A stretch of DNA of 64,000 bases from CAWANF01 sp963783355 (GTDB lineage: Bacteria; Bacteroidota; Rhodothermia; Balneolales; DATFMH01): positions 372,001-436,000 of the forward strand of contig CAWANF010000005.1 of assembly GCA_963783355.1 (NCBI GenBank), read 5' to 3'. Within the stretch, counting starts at the first letter, position 1; the number at the start of each line of letters is the position of its first letter. This document shows positions 17,654 through 26,939 of this stretch, piece after piece. Below the pieces are notes generated by a model, which saw nothing but the letters and a program-made list of their open reading frames with translations, searched no databases and was not told the origin of the DNA. Position numbers and translations under genes: made by a program.

Positions 17654-19003
17654 ATGAAACAGGTTATTTTATCATTAGCTATACTATTTTTATCATCCGT
17701 TATTTATGCCGATGCATCGGCTCAATCAAATACTCCTGTGCTGCCATCAAACGCATCACTCAAAAATTGTATCCGTTATGCGTTAAACCATCAACCTGCA
17801 TTGCAGCAATCATATCTTGATCAACAAATAACCGAACACAGCATAAAGAGCAAGCTCTCCGACTGGTACCCACATGCAGGTTTAAATTACTCCCTCAATC
17901 ATTATTTTAAACAACCCACATCTTTACTTACAAACAACGCAACCGGTACCAGACAGCCGGTCAAAACCGGTGTAATTAATAATTCGGTCCTCGGACTGAG
18001 CGTAGATCAAACTATTTTCAACAGTGATGTCTTTCTGGCTGCACGTTCTGCAAAGACCGTAAGAAAACAAGCTGCGGAAAATGTTACCGATGCAAAAATC
18101 AATACCATCGTAGGGGTTACGAAAGCATATTACGATGTTCTCATAAGTCAACGCCAACTCGACATTCTAAAGCAAGATATCAAACGCCTTCGCAAGAGTC
18201 TGCATGATGCTTATTCTCAATATAAAGCTGGCCTGGCCGATGAAACAGATTACGAACGAGCCACTATTTCATTAAACAATTCTCTGGCAGAGTTAAAAAG
18301 CACTCAGGAACAGGTTCAAAGCAATTATGCCTCTTTAAAACAGCTTATGGGATATCCTTTGAATCAACCTTTCGCGATTCGTTACGATACCACACAAATG
18401 GATGAAAATGTCCATCTGGACACCACGCAGGTCGTCAATTATAATAACCGGATTGAATATCAATTACTTCAAAGCCAAAAAAAATTACAGCGAGATAATC
18501 TCGAATATTACCGACTTAATTTTTTGCCGTCTTTATCCATTTTCTATGATTACAACCTCGCCTATTTGAATGATACATTTCCAAAACTGTATAATTCGTC
18601 ATATCCAAATGCACTTGTCGGATTAACACTGTCTCTGCCCCTCTTCCAGGGAACAAAAAGACTGCAAAATGTCAAAGTGGCCAAACTGGAAGTTGAAAGG
18701 ACTAACTGGGAAATCACAGCCCTTAAATTTCAAATCAATACAGAATTTGTACATGCCCTGGCAACTTATAAAAGCAATTTCAACGACTGGCAGATATTGA
18801 AAAAAAATGTCGAAATGGCAAGGAAGGTATACCACACTATTTCTTTGCAATATAATTCAGGTGTCAAAACATATCTGGATGTCATCACGGCAGAATCTGA
18901 TTTGAGAGACTCGGAATTTAATTATCTGAATGCCTTATTCAATGTGCTTTCCAGTAAAGTGGATGTCGAAAAAGCCATGGGCGAGATTCAGCTGAATCAG
19001 TAA
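17654..19003 (+). CDS. TolC-family outer membrane efflux channel
   Basis: 449 residues with a signal peptide (MKQVILSLAILFLSSVIYADASA). It has two repeats of the outer-membrane-factor fold with long helices, for example DAYSQYKAGLADETDYERATISLNNSLAELKSTQEQ and the matching C-terminal ISLQYNSGVKTYLDVITAESDLRDSEFNYLNAL. It forms the outer-membrane exit duct for the adaptor and RND pump encoded next, with 29 bp between this gene and the adaptor gene. Confidence 0.93.
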   Translation: MKQVILSLAILFLSSVIYADASAQSNTPVLPSNASLKNCIRYALNHQPALQQSYLDQQITEHSIKSKLSDWYPHAGLNYSLNHYFKQPTSLLTNNATGTRQPVKTGVINNSVLGLSVDQTIFNSDVFLAARSAKTVRKQAAENVTDAKINTIVGVTKAYYDVLISQRQLDILKQDIKRLRKSLHDAYSQYKAGLADETDYERATISLNNSLAELKSTQEQVQSNYASLKQLMGYPLNQPFAIRYDTTQMDENVHLDTTQVVNYNNRIEYQLLQSQKKLQRDNLEYYRLNFLPSLSIFYDYNLAYLNDTFPKLYNSSYPNALVGLTLSLPLFQGTKRLQNVKVAKLEVERTNWEITALKFQINTEFVHALATYKSNFNDWQILKKNVEMARKVYHTISLQYNSGVKTYLDVITAESDLRDSEFNYLNALFNVLSSKVDVEKAMGEIQLNQ

Positions 19004-19032
19004 CTGATTAATTCATATTAATAGAATCGATA

Positions 19033-20178
19033 ATGAAAAAGATTCAATCAAGAATACAAATTACTTTAAGTGCTGCAATAATAGTCTATTCTTTTCTATT
19101 GGTCTCGTGCGGAACAGGTAAGAAAAAAGACACGAACGGAAAAATGGCAACCGTGGTGGTTACGACAGTGGAAAACAAAATTGCGCCGGTAGTGAATGAA
19201 TATTCCGCTACACTGGTAGCTAACCAGCAGATTACCATGCATTCTGAGGTTAATGGCCGGGTGGAAAGCCTTTTGTTTAAAGAAGGTGACTCCGTGAAGA
19301 AAGGCCAGCCGCTTTATGCCATAAGTAAAAGTTTATACCAGGCAGCTTACGACCAGTCCGCTGCCCAACTGAATGTTGCCACAACGAATTGGGTAAAAGA
19401 TACAACAGACGCCCGGCGTTACAAAAAATTGTGGAAACAAGATGCTATCGATCAGATCACGCTTGACCATGCTATATCACAGGTAAATGTTGACAAAGCC
19501 GACATTATTGCTGCAAAAGCTAATCTTGAAAGTGCCAAAACAAACTTAGACTATGCAACCGTCAGGGCTCCCTTTTCCGGTTCCGCCGATATTTCGAAAG
19601 TCAGGGTTGGTGACGTGGTGGTAGCTTACCAGACGCCGTTGGTTACCATTGTGGACAACAGCAATATGAATGCCGATTTTTTCATAACGGAGAATGATTA
19701 TTTGCAGCTTGGTTCTACAGACAAAAGTATCAGGGAAAAGCTTTCGCAATTTCGTCTGGTACTTCCTGACGGGACGCTATATCCTTATAAAGGGACGTTG
19801 TATTCAGTTGACAACAGCGTAGATCCCACTACCGGAACTTTGATGGTGCGTTTGAAATTTCCCAATCCGGCTAATATTCTTAAATCAGGGATGAATGGTG
19901 TTGTCCGCTCTACACAATACAGTACCTCAAAAGTGATGGTGATTCCCCAAAAGGCCATTCAACAGTTGTTGAGCGAATATTATGTTTATACCGTAAATGA
20001 TCAGGGTATCGTTTCACAAAAGAAAGTGAAATTAGGACCTGTTTCCGGAAATATGCAGGTCATAAAAAACGGTTTAAAACCGGGAGAGAAAGTTATAGTT
20101 GAAGGAATAGAATCTGTCAGGCCCGGCGAAAAAGCCAATACGGTTCCGATGGAACAGAGTGCGGCCAAACCGTCCTGA
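19033..20178 (+). CDS. RND efflux periplasmic adaptor (membrane fusion protein)
   Basis: 381 residues. The lipoprotein signal peptide ends LVSCGTGKKK. A barrel-sandwich (lipoyl-like) domain follows in two halves (INGRVESLLFKEGDSVKKGQPLY-like, then TVRAPFSGSADISKVRVGDVV), separated by a helical hairpin at residues 105-175. The beta-barrel and membrane-proximal domains follow to the C-terminus. It bridges the inner-membrane pump and the TolC channel of the same operon. Confidence 0.93.
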   Translation: MKKIQSRIQITLSAAIIVYSFLLVSCGTGKKKDTNGKMATVVVTTVENKIAPVVNEYSATLVANQQITMHSEVNGRVESLLFKEGDSVKKGQPLYAISKSLYQAAYDQSAAQLNVATTNWVKDTTDARRYKKLWKQDAIDQITLDHAISQVNVDKADIIAAKANLESAKTNLDYATVRAPFSGSADISKVRVGDVVVAYQTPLVTIVDNSNMNADFFITENDYLQLGSTDKSIREKLSQFRLVLPDGTLYPYKGTLYSVDNSVDPTTGTLMVRLKFPNPANILKSGMNGVVRSTQYSTSKVMVIPQKAIQQLLSEYYVYTVNDQGIVSQKKVKLGPVSGNMQVIKNGLKPGEKVIVEGIESVRPGEKANTVPMEQSAAKPS

Positions 20179-20212
20179 TATAGGCGATTCATAAAGATTA
20201 AAACCGGATCAA

Positions 20213-23200
20213 ATGTTTTCAAAAGTATTCATAAACCGACCCATCACTGCGATTGTACTTTCGCTGTTCATCATCATAATGGGTATTATCTCAATTTTCA
20301 TACTGCCTGTTGCTCAGCTTCCGGAAGTAACCCCTCCTTCAGTAAGTGTATCCGGCCATTACACCGGGGCCAATGCCACAGACGTTGAAAAGGCCGTCGC
20401 CACCTCAGTGGAGAATCAGGTGAACGGGGCAACGGGCATGATGTACATGAAATCAACCAGCGCCAACGACGGGAGCTTTTCCCTGAACGTTACTTTTAAG
20501 CTGGGCACCGATGTGAATGTTGACGCCATGGATGTGCAGAACCGTGTAAACCTGGCTACCCCGATTTTACCGGCAGAAATCAAACAAACAGGACTTTCTG
20601 TAAAGAAGGCTTCCACCAACATGCTGGAAATTGTGGCCCTTTATTCGCCTCATGGTACACACGACAGCAATTTTCTGAGCAACTATGCTGCCTTGTATAT
20701 TCAAAATGAACTGTCCCGTGTTGAGGGGGTGGGTGATGTGCATGCTTTTGGTAACAGTTTTGCCATGCGTATCTGGCTTGATCCGCAAAAAATGGCCAAT
20801 TTGCATTTGACAACTGAAGATATTATCAATGCAGTCAAAGAACAGAACACATTGGTTCCGGGAGGTTCTGTTGGCGCTTCTCCTGCTCCGAAAGGACAGA
20901 CTTTTGAGGTAAGTGTACAAATAAAAGGCCGGCTGGTAACGACTCAGGAATTTGGAAATATTATAGTCGGAATGAACCCAACCACAGGTTCGGAGATCCA
21001 CCTTAAAGATATTGCACGGATTGAGCTGGGTTCTCAATCCTATAGCGGAACCCCATTGGCTAATGGAAAAGAAGGTGCTGGTTTGGCTGTTTACCAGACC
21101 CCCGGCGGCAATGCATTGGAAACAGCTAATTTGGTTCAGGCTAAAATGAAAGAGCTTTCCAAGAATTTTCCGGCGGATGTAAAATGGACCACTATGGTGG
21201 ACAATACCCGTTTCGTGAAGGCTTCCATCGACGAAGTGGTGAAAACACTGTTTGAAGTATTGTTTCTGGTCGCATTTGTCGTATTTTTCTTCCTTCAGAC
21301 CTGGAGGCCTACGTTGATCACCATGCTTGCAGTCCCGGTCTCTATTATTGGTACGTTTGCTATTTTCACCCTCATCGGGTTTACAATAAACACGTTGACA
21401 TTGTTCGCGATGGTGTTGGCCATCGGTATTGTAGTGGACGATGCCATTGTTGTGGTAGAGGCGGTTCAGCACAATATCGACCGTTTTGGCCTTTCGGCAA
21501 AAGATGCTGCCTTCAAAGCTATGAGCGAAGTGGGCGGACCGGTTGTTGCCATTGCTTTGATTCTTACGGCCGTATTTATCCCTGTAACTTTCATGCCGGG
21601 AATCAGTGGAATGCTTTACAAACAGTTTGCCTTCACCATTGCTATTTCCGTCTTGCTCTCCGCTTTTGTAGCGCTTACCCTGACCCCTGCGCTTTGTTCC
21701 ATTATGTTACGGCCCAATCCGGTAAACGAACACAGCAGGGGACTGAATTATTTGTTCTATAAATTTAACATCTGGTTCGATAAAACGGTTGAAAATTATG
21801 GACAAAGCGTCAGGAAAACCATTAAACATGCGCCTTTGATGTTCCTTTTACTGGCCCTGATTTATATCGGGACCGGATTATTTACAAAATATACATCTAC
21901 TTCCTTCCTTCCCGATGAAGACCAGGGTATGGTGATGGCTGTAGTCCAGCTTCCGCCGGCTTCCTCTTTGCAACGGACCATGGCCGTAATGGATCAGTTT
22001 GGAAAAGCCCTCAATAAGAACAAAAATGTGGACCATTATTTCCTGGCCCCCGGGTTCAATATTCTTCAAAGAGCTCGCCTTTCCAACTTCGGATCCGCCT
22101 TTATAGACCTTGCCAATTGGGATCAGCGCGAGGGTAAGAATGGTTCGGTGAAGGCCATTGTCGGACAGCTAATGGCTGCGGCATCACACATCCGGGGAGC
22201 CAAAATCAGGGTTATATCCCCGCCGCCTATTCGTGGTCTTGGAACCACCAACGGTTTTTCTTTTATCCTGAAACAAAGTACGGGAAGTATTCAGGATTTG
22301 GAGATGGTCCAGAACAAGTTCCTGGCAGCTTTGAGAAAGCGCCCTGAGATTCAGATGGCGTATTCCACGGCTACTTTTGATTATCCTGATATCAACGTAA
22401 CACTCGACCGGGTAAAAGCCAAAAAAATGGGTGTTTCACTTGCCAATTTGGATAATACGATCCAAACTTACCTGGGTGGATACTACATTAATGATTTGAC
22501 CTTGTTCAACCGGACATTCCGTGTTTATGCCCAGGCCGATTCAAGTTACCGTGCCAACATCAACGATTTGTCCCAATACTATGTCAGGAACAGTGCCGGA
22601 AACATGGTCCCGGTGAGTGCTTTGGTTACCATTACAAGGAGTACCTCGGCGCCGGTTATCACGCACTATAACATGGACCGGAATGTGGACATTAGTGGAA
22701 GTGCCGCTCCCGGTTACAGCTCAGGTGATGCGATCAGTGCACTGGAGCAGGTCGCCCAGCAGGTATTGCCTGCGGGCTATTCGTATGAGTTTTCCGGAAC
22801 GTCGCTGCAGGAAATTCAAAGTGGAAGAACCAGCATTATCATTTTTGTACTTGCTATCCTGTTCGTCTTTCTGTTCCTGTCGGCTTTATACGAAAGTTTT
22901 GCTGTGCCTTTTGCCGTGCTGCTGGCCGTTCCCATCGGAATTTTCGGGGCTTACCTGGCGTTGAAGATCGGCGGTTTGTCCAGCAGTATTTACGCACAAA
23001 TCGGTATTATCACATTGATCGGACTCGCGGCGAAGAATGCCATTCTGATCGTCGAATACTGTAATATGAAATACGAGAGTGGAGTGCCGGTGGTACAGGC
23101 TGCGATAGAAGCCGCCAAGCTTCGTATCCGTCCGATTTTGATGACCTCCCTGGCATTCGATCTGGGTGTTATCCCCTTGATGATCGCAACAGGAGCCGGC

Positions 23201-23353
23201 GCCAATGCCCGTATCAACATTGGTTATACGGTGTTTGGCGGCATGTTGACGGCTACCATGCTGGCCATCTTCTTCATCCCTTTGTTTTACGTGACGATCA
23301 TTAAAATTCGCGACCGTAATAAGCATCCGGAATTGTTGAAAACGGACGATTGA
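20213..23353 (+). CDS. RND multidrug efflux permease, HAE1 (AcrB/MexB-like)
   Basis: 1046 residues, the full length of the family, with 12 membrane segments and two large periplasmic loops. The proton-relay Asp pair is in TM4 (AIGIVVDDAIVVVEAV) and the Lys in TM10 (IGLAAKNAILIVEY). It starts with MFSKVFINRPITAIVLSLFIIIMG, as in AcrB. It exports hydrophobic compounds with the two preceding gene products. Neither a regulator nor a metabolic partner is adjacent, so the natural substrate is open. The operon splits the N-glycan genes into two blocks. Confidence 0.95.
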   Translation: MFSKVFINRPITAIVLSLFIIIMGIISIFILPVAQLPEVTPPSVSVSGHYTGANATDVEKAVATSVENQVNGATGMMYMKSTSANDGSFSLNVTFKLGTDVNVDAMDVQNRVNLATPILPAEIKQTGLSVKKASTNMLEIVALYSPHGTHDSNFLSNYAALYIQNELSRVEGVGDVHAFGNSFAMRIWLDPQKMANLHLTTEDIINAVKEQNTLVPGGSVGASPAPKGQTFEVSVQIKGRLVTTQEFGNIIVGMNPTTGSEIHLKDIARIELGSQSYSGTPLANGKEGAGLAVYQTPGGNALETANLVQAKMKELSKNFPADVKWTTMVDNTRFVKASIDEVVKTLFEVLFLVAFVVFFFLQTWRPTLITMLAVPVSIIGTFAIFTLIGFTINTLTLFAMVLAIGIVVDDAIVVVEAVQHNIDRFGLSAKDAAFKAMSEVGGPVVAIALILTAVFIPVTFMPGISGMLYKQFAFTIAISVLLSAFVALTLTPALCSIMLRPNPVNEHSRGLNYLFYKFNIWFDKTVENYGQSVRKTIKHAPLMFLLLALIYIGTGLFTKYTSTSFLPDEDQGMVMAVVQLPPASSLQRTMAVMDQFGKALNKNKNVDHYFLAPGFNILQRARLSNFGSAFIDLANWDQREGKNGSVKAIVGQLMAAASHIRGAKIRVISPPPIRGLGTTNGFSFILKQSTGSIQDLEMVQNKFLAALRKRPEIQMAYSTATFDYPDINVTLDRVKAKKMGVSLANLDNTIQTYLGGYYINDLTLFNRTFRVYAQADSSYRANINDLSQYYVRNSAGNMVPVSALVTITRSTSAPVITHYNMDRNVDISGSAAPGYSSGDAISALEQVAQQVLPAGYSYEFSGTSLQEIQSGRTSIIIFVLAILFVFLFLSALYESFAVPFAVLLAVPIGIFGAYLALKIGGLSSSIYAQIGIITLIGLAAKNAILIVEYCNMKYESGVPVVQAAIEAAKLRIRPILMTSLAFDLGVIPLMIATGAGANARINIGYTVFGGMLTATMLAIFFIPLFYVTIIKIRDRNKHPELLKTDD

Positions 23354-23411
23354 GATTATAAGGTTCGTTGAGCAAAATGCCGGTATTTCTGAAAATCCAC
23401 GATTTTCTCCT

Positions 23412-23458
23412 CGTTCCCAACGTCCCGTTGGGAACGCCACCCCGGAAACGCTGTTTCC
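23412..23458. repeat. REP-like twin hairpin between convergent genes
   Basis: CGTTCCCAAC (23412-23421) pairs perfectly with GTTGGGAACG (23427-23436) across GTCCC. Seven bases later GGAAAC pairs perfectly with GTTTCC (23444-23458). Such twin GC-rich hairpins in an AT-richer gap are typical of REP/BIME-like dispersed elements mobilised by REP-associated transposases. It could also serve as a bidirectional terminator for the pump operon and GH92. Confidence 0.6.
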
Positions 23459-23572
23459 TGATGATCGACTCATACCCAGGAATTCATGCATTAAAAAAAA
23501 GCATTCACAGGTTCCTGCACATACCCAAAAAATTCCGTTCCCATAATTTTTCAAACGAAATAACGTCGTTTT

Positions 23573-25885
23573 TCAATCAGCTATCTGGTCCGACGGCGGA
23601 CGTGCATCTTTAGAAGATGCCCAGCTTTTATTAGGTTCCGGTCCCATTTGAAAACGTAAGACACCTCCATTCATAATTTCCCGGTAGGTAATAAACGCTT
23701 TGTCGAAAGGTTTCCCATTTAGTTCCGCGGACTGAATATATTTGTTTTCAGTTGAAACATTCTCCGCTTCAATAGAAAACTTTTTCCCTTGTCCCACTTT
23801 GATCACGGCTTCCTGAAACAGCGGACTGCCGATTTCAAAGGTCCCATCGGCCGGATTCACCGGGTAAAATCCCAAGGCACTGAATATTTCCCAGGCCGAC
23901 ATCTCCCCGCAATCTTCATTCCCGGGCAGACCATCAGGTGCATCTTTGTAATTTGCTTCAAGAATCTTCCGGACGATGGCCTGCGTTTTCCACGGTTCCC
24001 CGGCATAATCATATAGGTATGGCGTCTGCAAATCCGGCTCGTTTCCCTGGACATACTGTCCAATCATCCCACTCATATCGGCAATTTTGCCCTGCGTTTT
24101 TGCTTTGGTAGTGAACAACTTATCCAGTTTATTGGCAAAAGCAGCGTCTCCTCCAAACAATTTAATCAGGTTTTCAACATTCTGCGGAACATACCAGAGA
24201 TATTGCCAGGCATTGGCTTCGGTGTAATTTCTTTTTTTGAAGTTGGACGGAGACGCTAACGGATCAAACGGCGTCAGCCACTTACCACTGGACAATTTTG
24301 GGCGCATAAACTGTACAGACGGATCGAACAGGTTTTTATAGTAACCGGATCGTTTCAAATAAAGTGTATAATCTTTTTTCTTTCCGAGCGCTTTTGCCAT
24401 CTGAGCGATGCACCAGTCATCGTAAGCATATTCCAGGGTTTTCGATACCGATTCCGTAGCTTCGTCACACGGAACGTAACCGTACTTATTGAACATCTCT
24501 ACATCATTATCATTATCGACCGTTGCGCTTTTAACGATTGCTTTATACGCCTCCTGAACATCATAGCCGCGAAACCCTTTCAGATAAGCATCCACAATCA
24601 CGGGCACGGCGTGATACCCAATCATGGTATTTGTTTCATTTCCCACTAATGGCCAGACCGGCAGGAAACCGTGTTGCTCATAAAAGGCGAGCATCGTTTT
24701 TATCATATCATTTACCCGGTTCCGCTGTACCAGGGTAAACAGGGGATTTTCCGATCGATAGGTATCCCAGAGTGAAAATGTCGTGTAATTTGTAAATCCT
24801 TTGGCCACATGATTCTTTCCATCTGCACCAAGATAGCCGCCATCGACATCACTGAATATGGTCGGAGCCAGCATCGAGTGATACATCGCCGTATAAAAAA
24901 TTCGCTTATGCGCATCGGACGCTCCCGACACTTTTATCTTATTCATTTCTCTGGCCCAGGCATTGTGTGCCGCCATCCGGACAGCATCAAATTTCCAGCC
25001 GGGGATCTCTTTTTGCAGATTTTTTCGGGCCCCTTCAATACTTACCGCTGAAATGCCCACCTTTTGCAAAACAGGTTTTCCATCACGGGCATCGAACGTG
25101 AATAATCCCATGACAGAATTTCCATTTACCGATTTTTCTCCAAAACGGAGTTCTTTATGTTTTAGCAGGGCTTCTTTAAATGGCTTTGAAAACTTTGCAA
25201 AAAAATACACTTTTTGATGTTTAGCCCATCCGGTTGACATCCGATACCCTTCGATAGTTGAATTATTTAACACGTGAATTTGTGTATTCGCCGGGTGATC
25301 CCAGTTTATGGCAAACCCAAGATTGAGTACGACAGTAGCATTCGCACTTTTGGGAAACGTGTAACGATAAAAACCAGCCCTTTCAGCTGCAGTTAACTCC
25401 ACTTTTATGTCGTTATTATTCAGCACTACGGCATAGTAGCCGGGTTCGGCATGCTCGTTATCATGTGAAAACCGGGCGGTATCATCAAGGTGAAAATTTC
25501 TAATAATTCCTTTACTAATCCCGGGATTCCAAATTACAGGCATAAACGATATATCCGCCAAATCTCCAATGCCGGTACCACTCAAATGAGTCATACTGAA
25601 ACCGGCAATCAGGCTGTCGCGATAGTTGTAACCGGAACAATAATCCCAACCCGAATGCCCGTTATCCGGACTCACCTGAACCATTCCAAATGGCATCGTC
25701 GCCCCCGGATATACGTGGCCATGGCCGCCGGTACCGATAAAGGGATCAACATAATCTACAGGCTCCCGGGAGTCAGCAGAGGCATCATGAGTTTCTTTCT
25801 TGAATTTAAACATTGAACCAGCTGCCAATAACAATACTACCGCCCATAAGGACAAATAATACTCCCGCCTGCTTTGATTATTCAT
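23573..25885 (-). CDS. Glycoside hydrolase family 92 alpha-mannosidase
   Basis: 770 residues from the ATG at 25885, preferred over the longer frame to 25969 because AGGAAGA precedes it and the export signal begins there. The N-terminus NQSRREYYLSLWAVVLLLAAGS is a twin-arginine-like signal. GH92 motifs: YVDPFIGTGGHGHVYPGATMPFGMVQVSPD, the FSMTHLSGTGIGD region, YRSENPLFTLVQRNRVNDMIKTML, and GNEDCGEMSAWEIFSALGFYPVNP, which contains the expected catalytic acid Glu. These calcium-dependent exo-enzymes remove alpha-1,2-, 1,3- or 1,4-mannose from N-glycans or mannan. It is transcribed away from the cutC-like gene. Confidence 0.95.
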   Translation of the reverse strand: MNNQSRREYYLSLWAVVLLLAAGSMFKFKKETHDASADSREPVDYVDPFIGTGGHGHVYPGATMPFGMVQVSPDNGHSGWDYCSGYNYRDSLIAGFSMTHLSGTGIGDLADISFMPVIWNPGISKGIIRNFHLDDTARFSHDNEHAEPGYYAVVLNNNDIKVELTAAERAGFYRYTFPKSANATVVLNLGFAINWDHPANTQIHVLNNSTIEGYRMSTGWAKHQKVYFFAKFSKPFKEALLKHKELRFGEKSVNGNSVMGLFTFDARDGKPVLQKVGISAVSIEGARKNLQKEIPGWKFDAVRMAAHNAWAREMNKIKVSGASDAHKRIFYTAMYHSMLAPTIFSDVDGGYLGADGKNHVAKGFTNYTTFSLWDTYRSENPLFTLVQRNRVNDMIKTMLAFYEQHGFLPVWPLVGNETNTMIGYHAVPVIVDAYLKGFRGYDVQEAYKAIVKSATVDNDNDVEMFNKYGYVPCDEATESVSKTLEYAYDDWCIAQMAKALGKKKDYTLYLKRSGYYKNLFDPSVQFMRPKLSSGKWLTPFDPLASPSNFKKRNYTEANAWQYLWYVPQNVENLIKLFGGDAAFANKLDKLFTTKAKTQGKIADMSGMIGQYVQGNEPDLQTPYLYDYAGEPWKTQAIVRKILEANYKDAPDGLPGNEDCGEMSAWEIFSALGFYPVNPADGTFEIGSPLFQEAVIKVGQGKKFSIEAENVSTENKYIQSAELNGKPFDKAFITYREIMNGGVLRFQMGPEPNKSWASSKDARPPSDQIAD

Positions 25886-25995
25886 TTTTATCTTCCTGCC
25901 AGGTTTACCATTCTGAAATATAGTTTCTAAAAAATTCCAAACGAGTGATTCGGAATTTTCAGATTCCATAACTTCTGTCTTGAGATATACACATT

Positions 25996-26137
25996 TTTAA
26001 ACGTAAAATCTTATTCCCCGCGAGAATGCTTCTTTATAAACAATGAATGGGGAGATAAATGCATTAGAGTATTATAATGAAATCAATCTTACATAACCAT
26101 CTACGGTATAATTCATTATAATCCGTTTACGTTTAAA
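25996..26137. promoter_or_regulatory. 12-bp perfect inverted repeats in the GH92/cutC divergent promoter region
   Basis: TTTAAACGTAAA at 25996-26007 is the exact reverse complement of TTTACGTTTAAA at 26126-26137. The two boxes lie about 110 bp and 52 bp from the two divergent start codons (GH92 at 25885 and cutC-like at 26190). One factor binding both could control the two genes by looping. The AACGTA core resembles LacI-family operators, but no such regulator is in the window. Confidence 0.45.
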
Positions 26138-26189
26138 TTGACCACAACAGGTATTTCGATCATCAGAAAATCACAAGAAACTACATTCC

Positions 26190-26933
26190 ATGAATCAGAA
26201 TTTCATCATTGGAGTATATGCTGATTCCGTTCAGTCAGCTATCAATGCCGAATTAGGAGGAGCAAATATTGTTTATCTGTGTAACAACCTTCCGGCAGGT
26301 GGAACAACTCCCAATGCCGGACTAATTTCTGAAACCCGAAAGCATATCAATATTGAACTCGATGTCATTATTCGACCCAGAACCGGTGATTTTCTATATT
26401 CAGACCTGGAATTTCAAACCATGAGGCACGATATACAATTAGCCCGAAAATATGGGGCTGATGGTATCACGCTCGGCATTTTAAGATCTAATGGTACGGT
26501 TGATTCAGAACGTATGGAGGAGTTAATCGGGCTGGCAAAACCCATGAATATTACGTTCAACCGGGCTTTTGATATGGCTTCCCGGCCAACGGATACCATG
26601 GAAAATATCATAAACATGAAAGCCAACCGGTTGTTAACATCCGGACAAGAATTCACGGCTTTGGAAGGAGCCGATTTAATCAAACAATTGGTTACGATTG
26701 CAGGAAACCGAATTCATATCATATCAACGGGTGGCATCCATGAGCGTAATATCAAAAAAAATGTTGCCCTGACCGGCGTTAAAGGATGCCTTGTTTCATT
26801 CCGTCGCACGATTCCCGGGAATATGACCTATCGAAATCCCAATATCAACATCAGCGATACCATTCAGTTACCCGATTATGAGTCTTCGGTTGCGGATCCT
26901 TTACGTATCAAAAACCTGAGAATGCAAATCTGA
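26190..26933 (+). CDS. CutC-like TIM-barrel protein with altered conserved residues
   Basis: 247 residues, the length of the CutC family (PF03932). Conserved phrases: GGTTPNAGL, IIRPRTGDFLYSDLEF, RKYGADGITLGIL, ITFNRAFDM, LLTSGQ and STGGIHERNI. Compared with typical CutC, the first-strand Glu is Gly8, the Glu of GADRIELC is Tyr29 in GANIVYLC, and the HRAFD His is Asn in NRAFD. The late HSS segment reads LVSFRR. So residues usually invariant are lost. The family is named for copper handling, but its true role is disputed, and in Bacteroidota it often lies beside glycosidases, as here. Confidence 0.85.
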   Translation: MNQNFIIGVYADSVQSAINAELGGANIVYLCNNLPAGGTTPNAGLISETRKHINIELDVIIRPRTGDFLYSDLEFQTMRHDIQLARKYGADGITLGILRSNGTVDSERMEELIGLAKPMNITFNRAFDMASRPTDTMENIINMKANRLLTSGQEFTALEGADLIKQLVTIAGNRIHIISTGGIHERNIKKNVALTGVKGCLVSFRRTIPGNMTYRNPNINISDTIQLPDYESSVADPLRIKNLRMQI

Positions 26934-26939
26934 TTATAT

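Noticed and set aside
20567..21472. 301-codon minus-strand ORF
   Set aside because: It lies fully antisense to the RND permease gene, which has clear homology, and its translation has a Cys/His/Gln-rich, non-protein-like composition. The 222-codon frame at 22886-23554 is rejected for the same reason.
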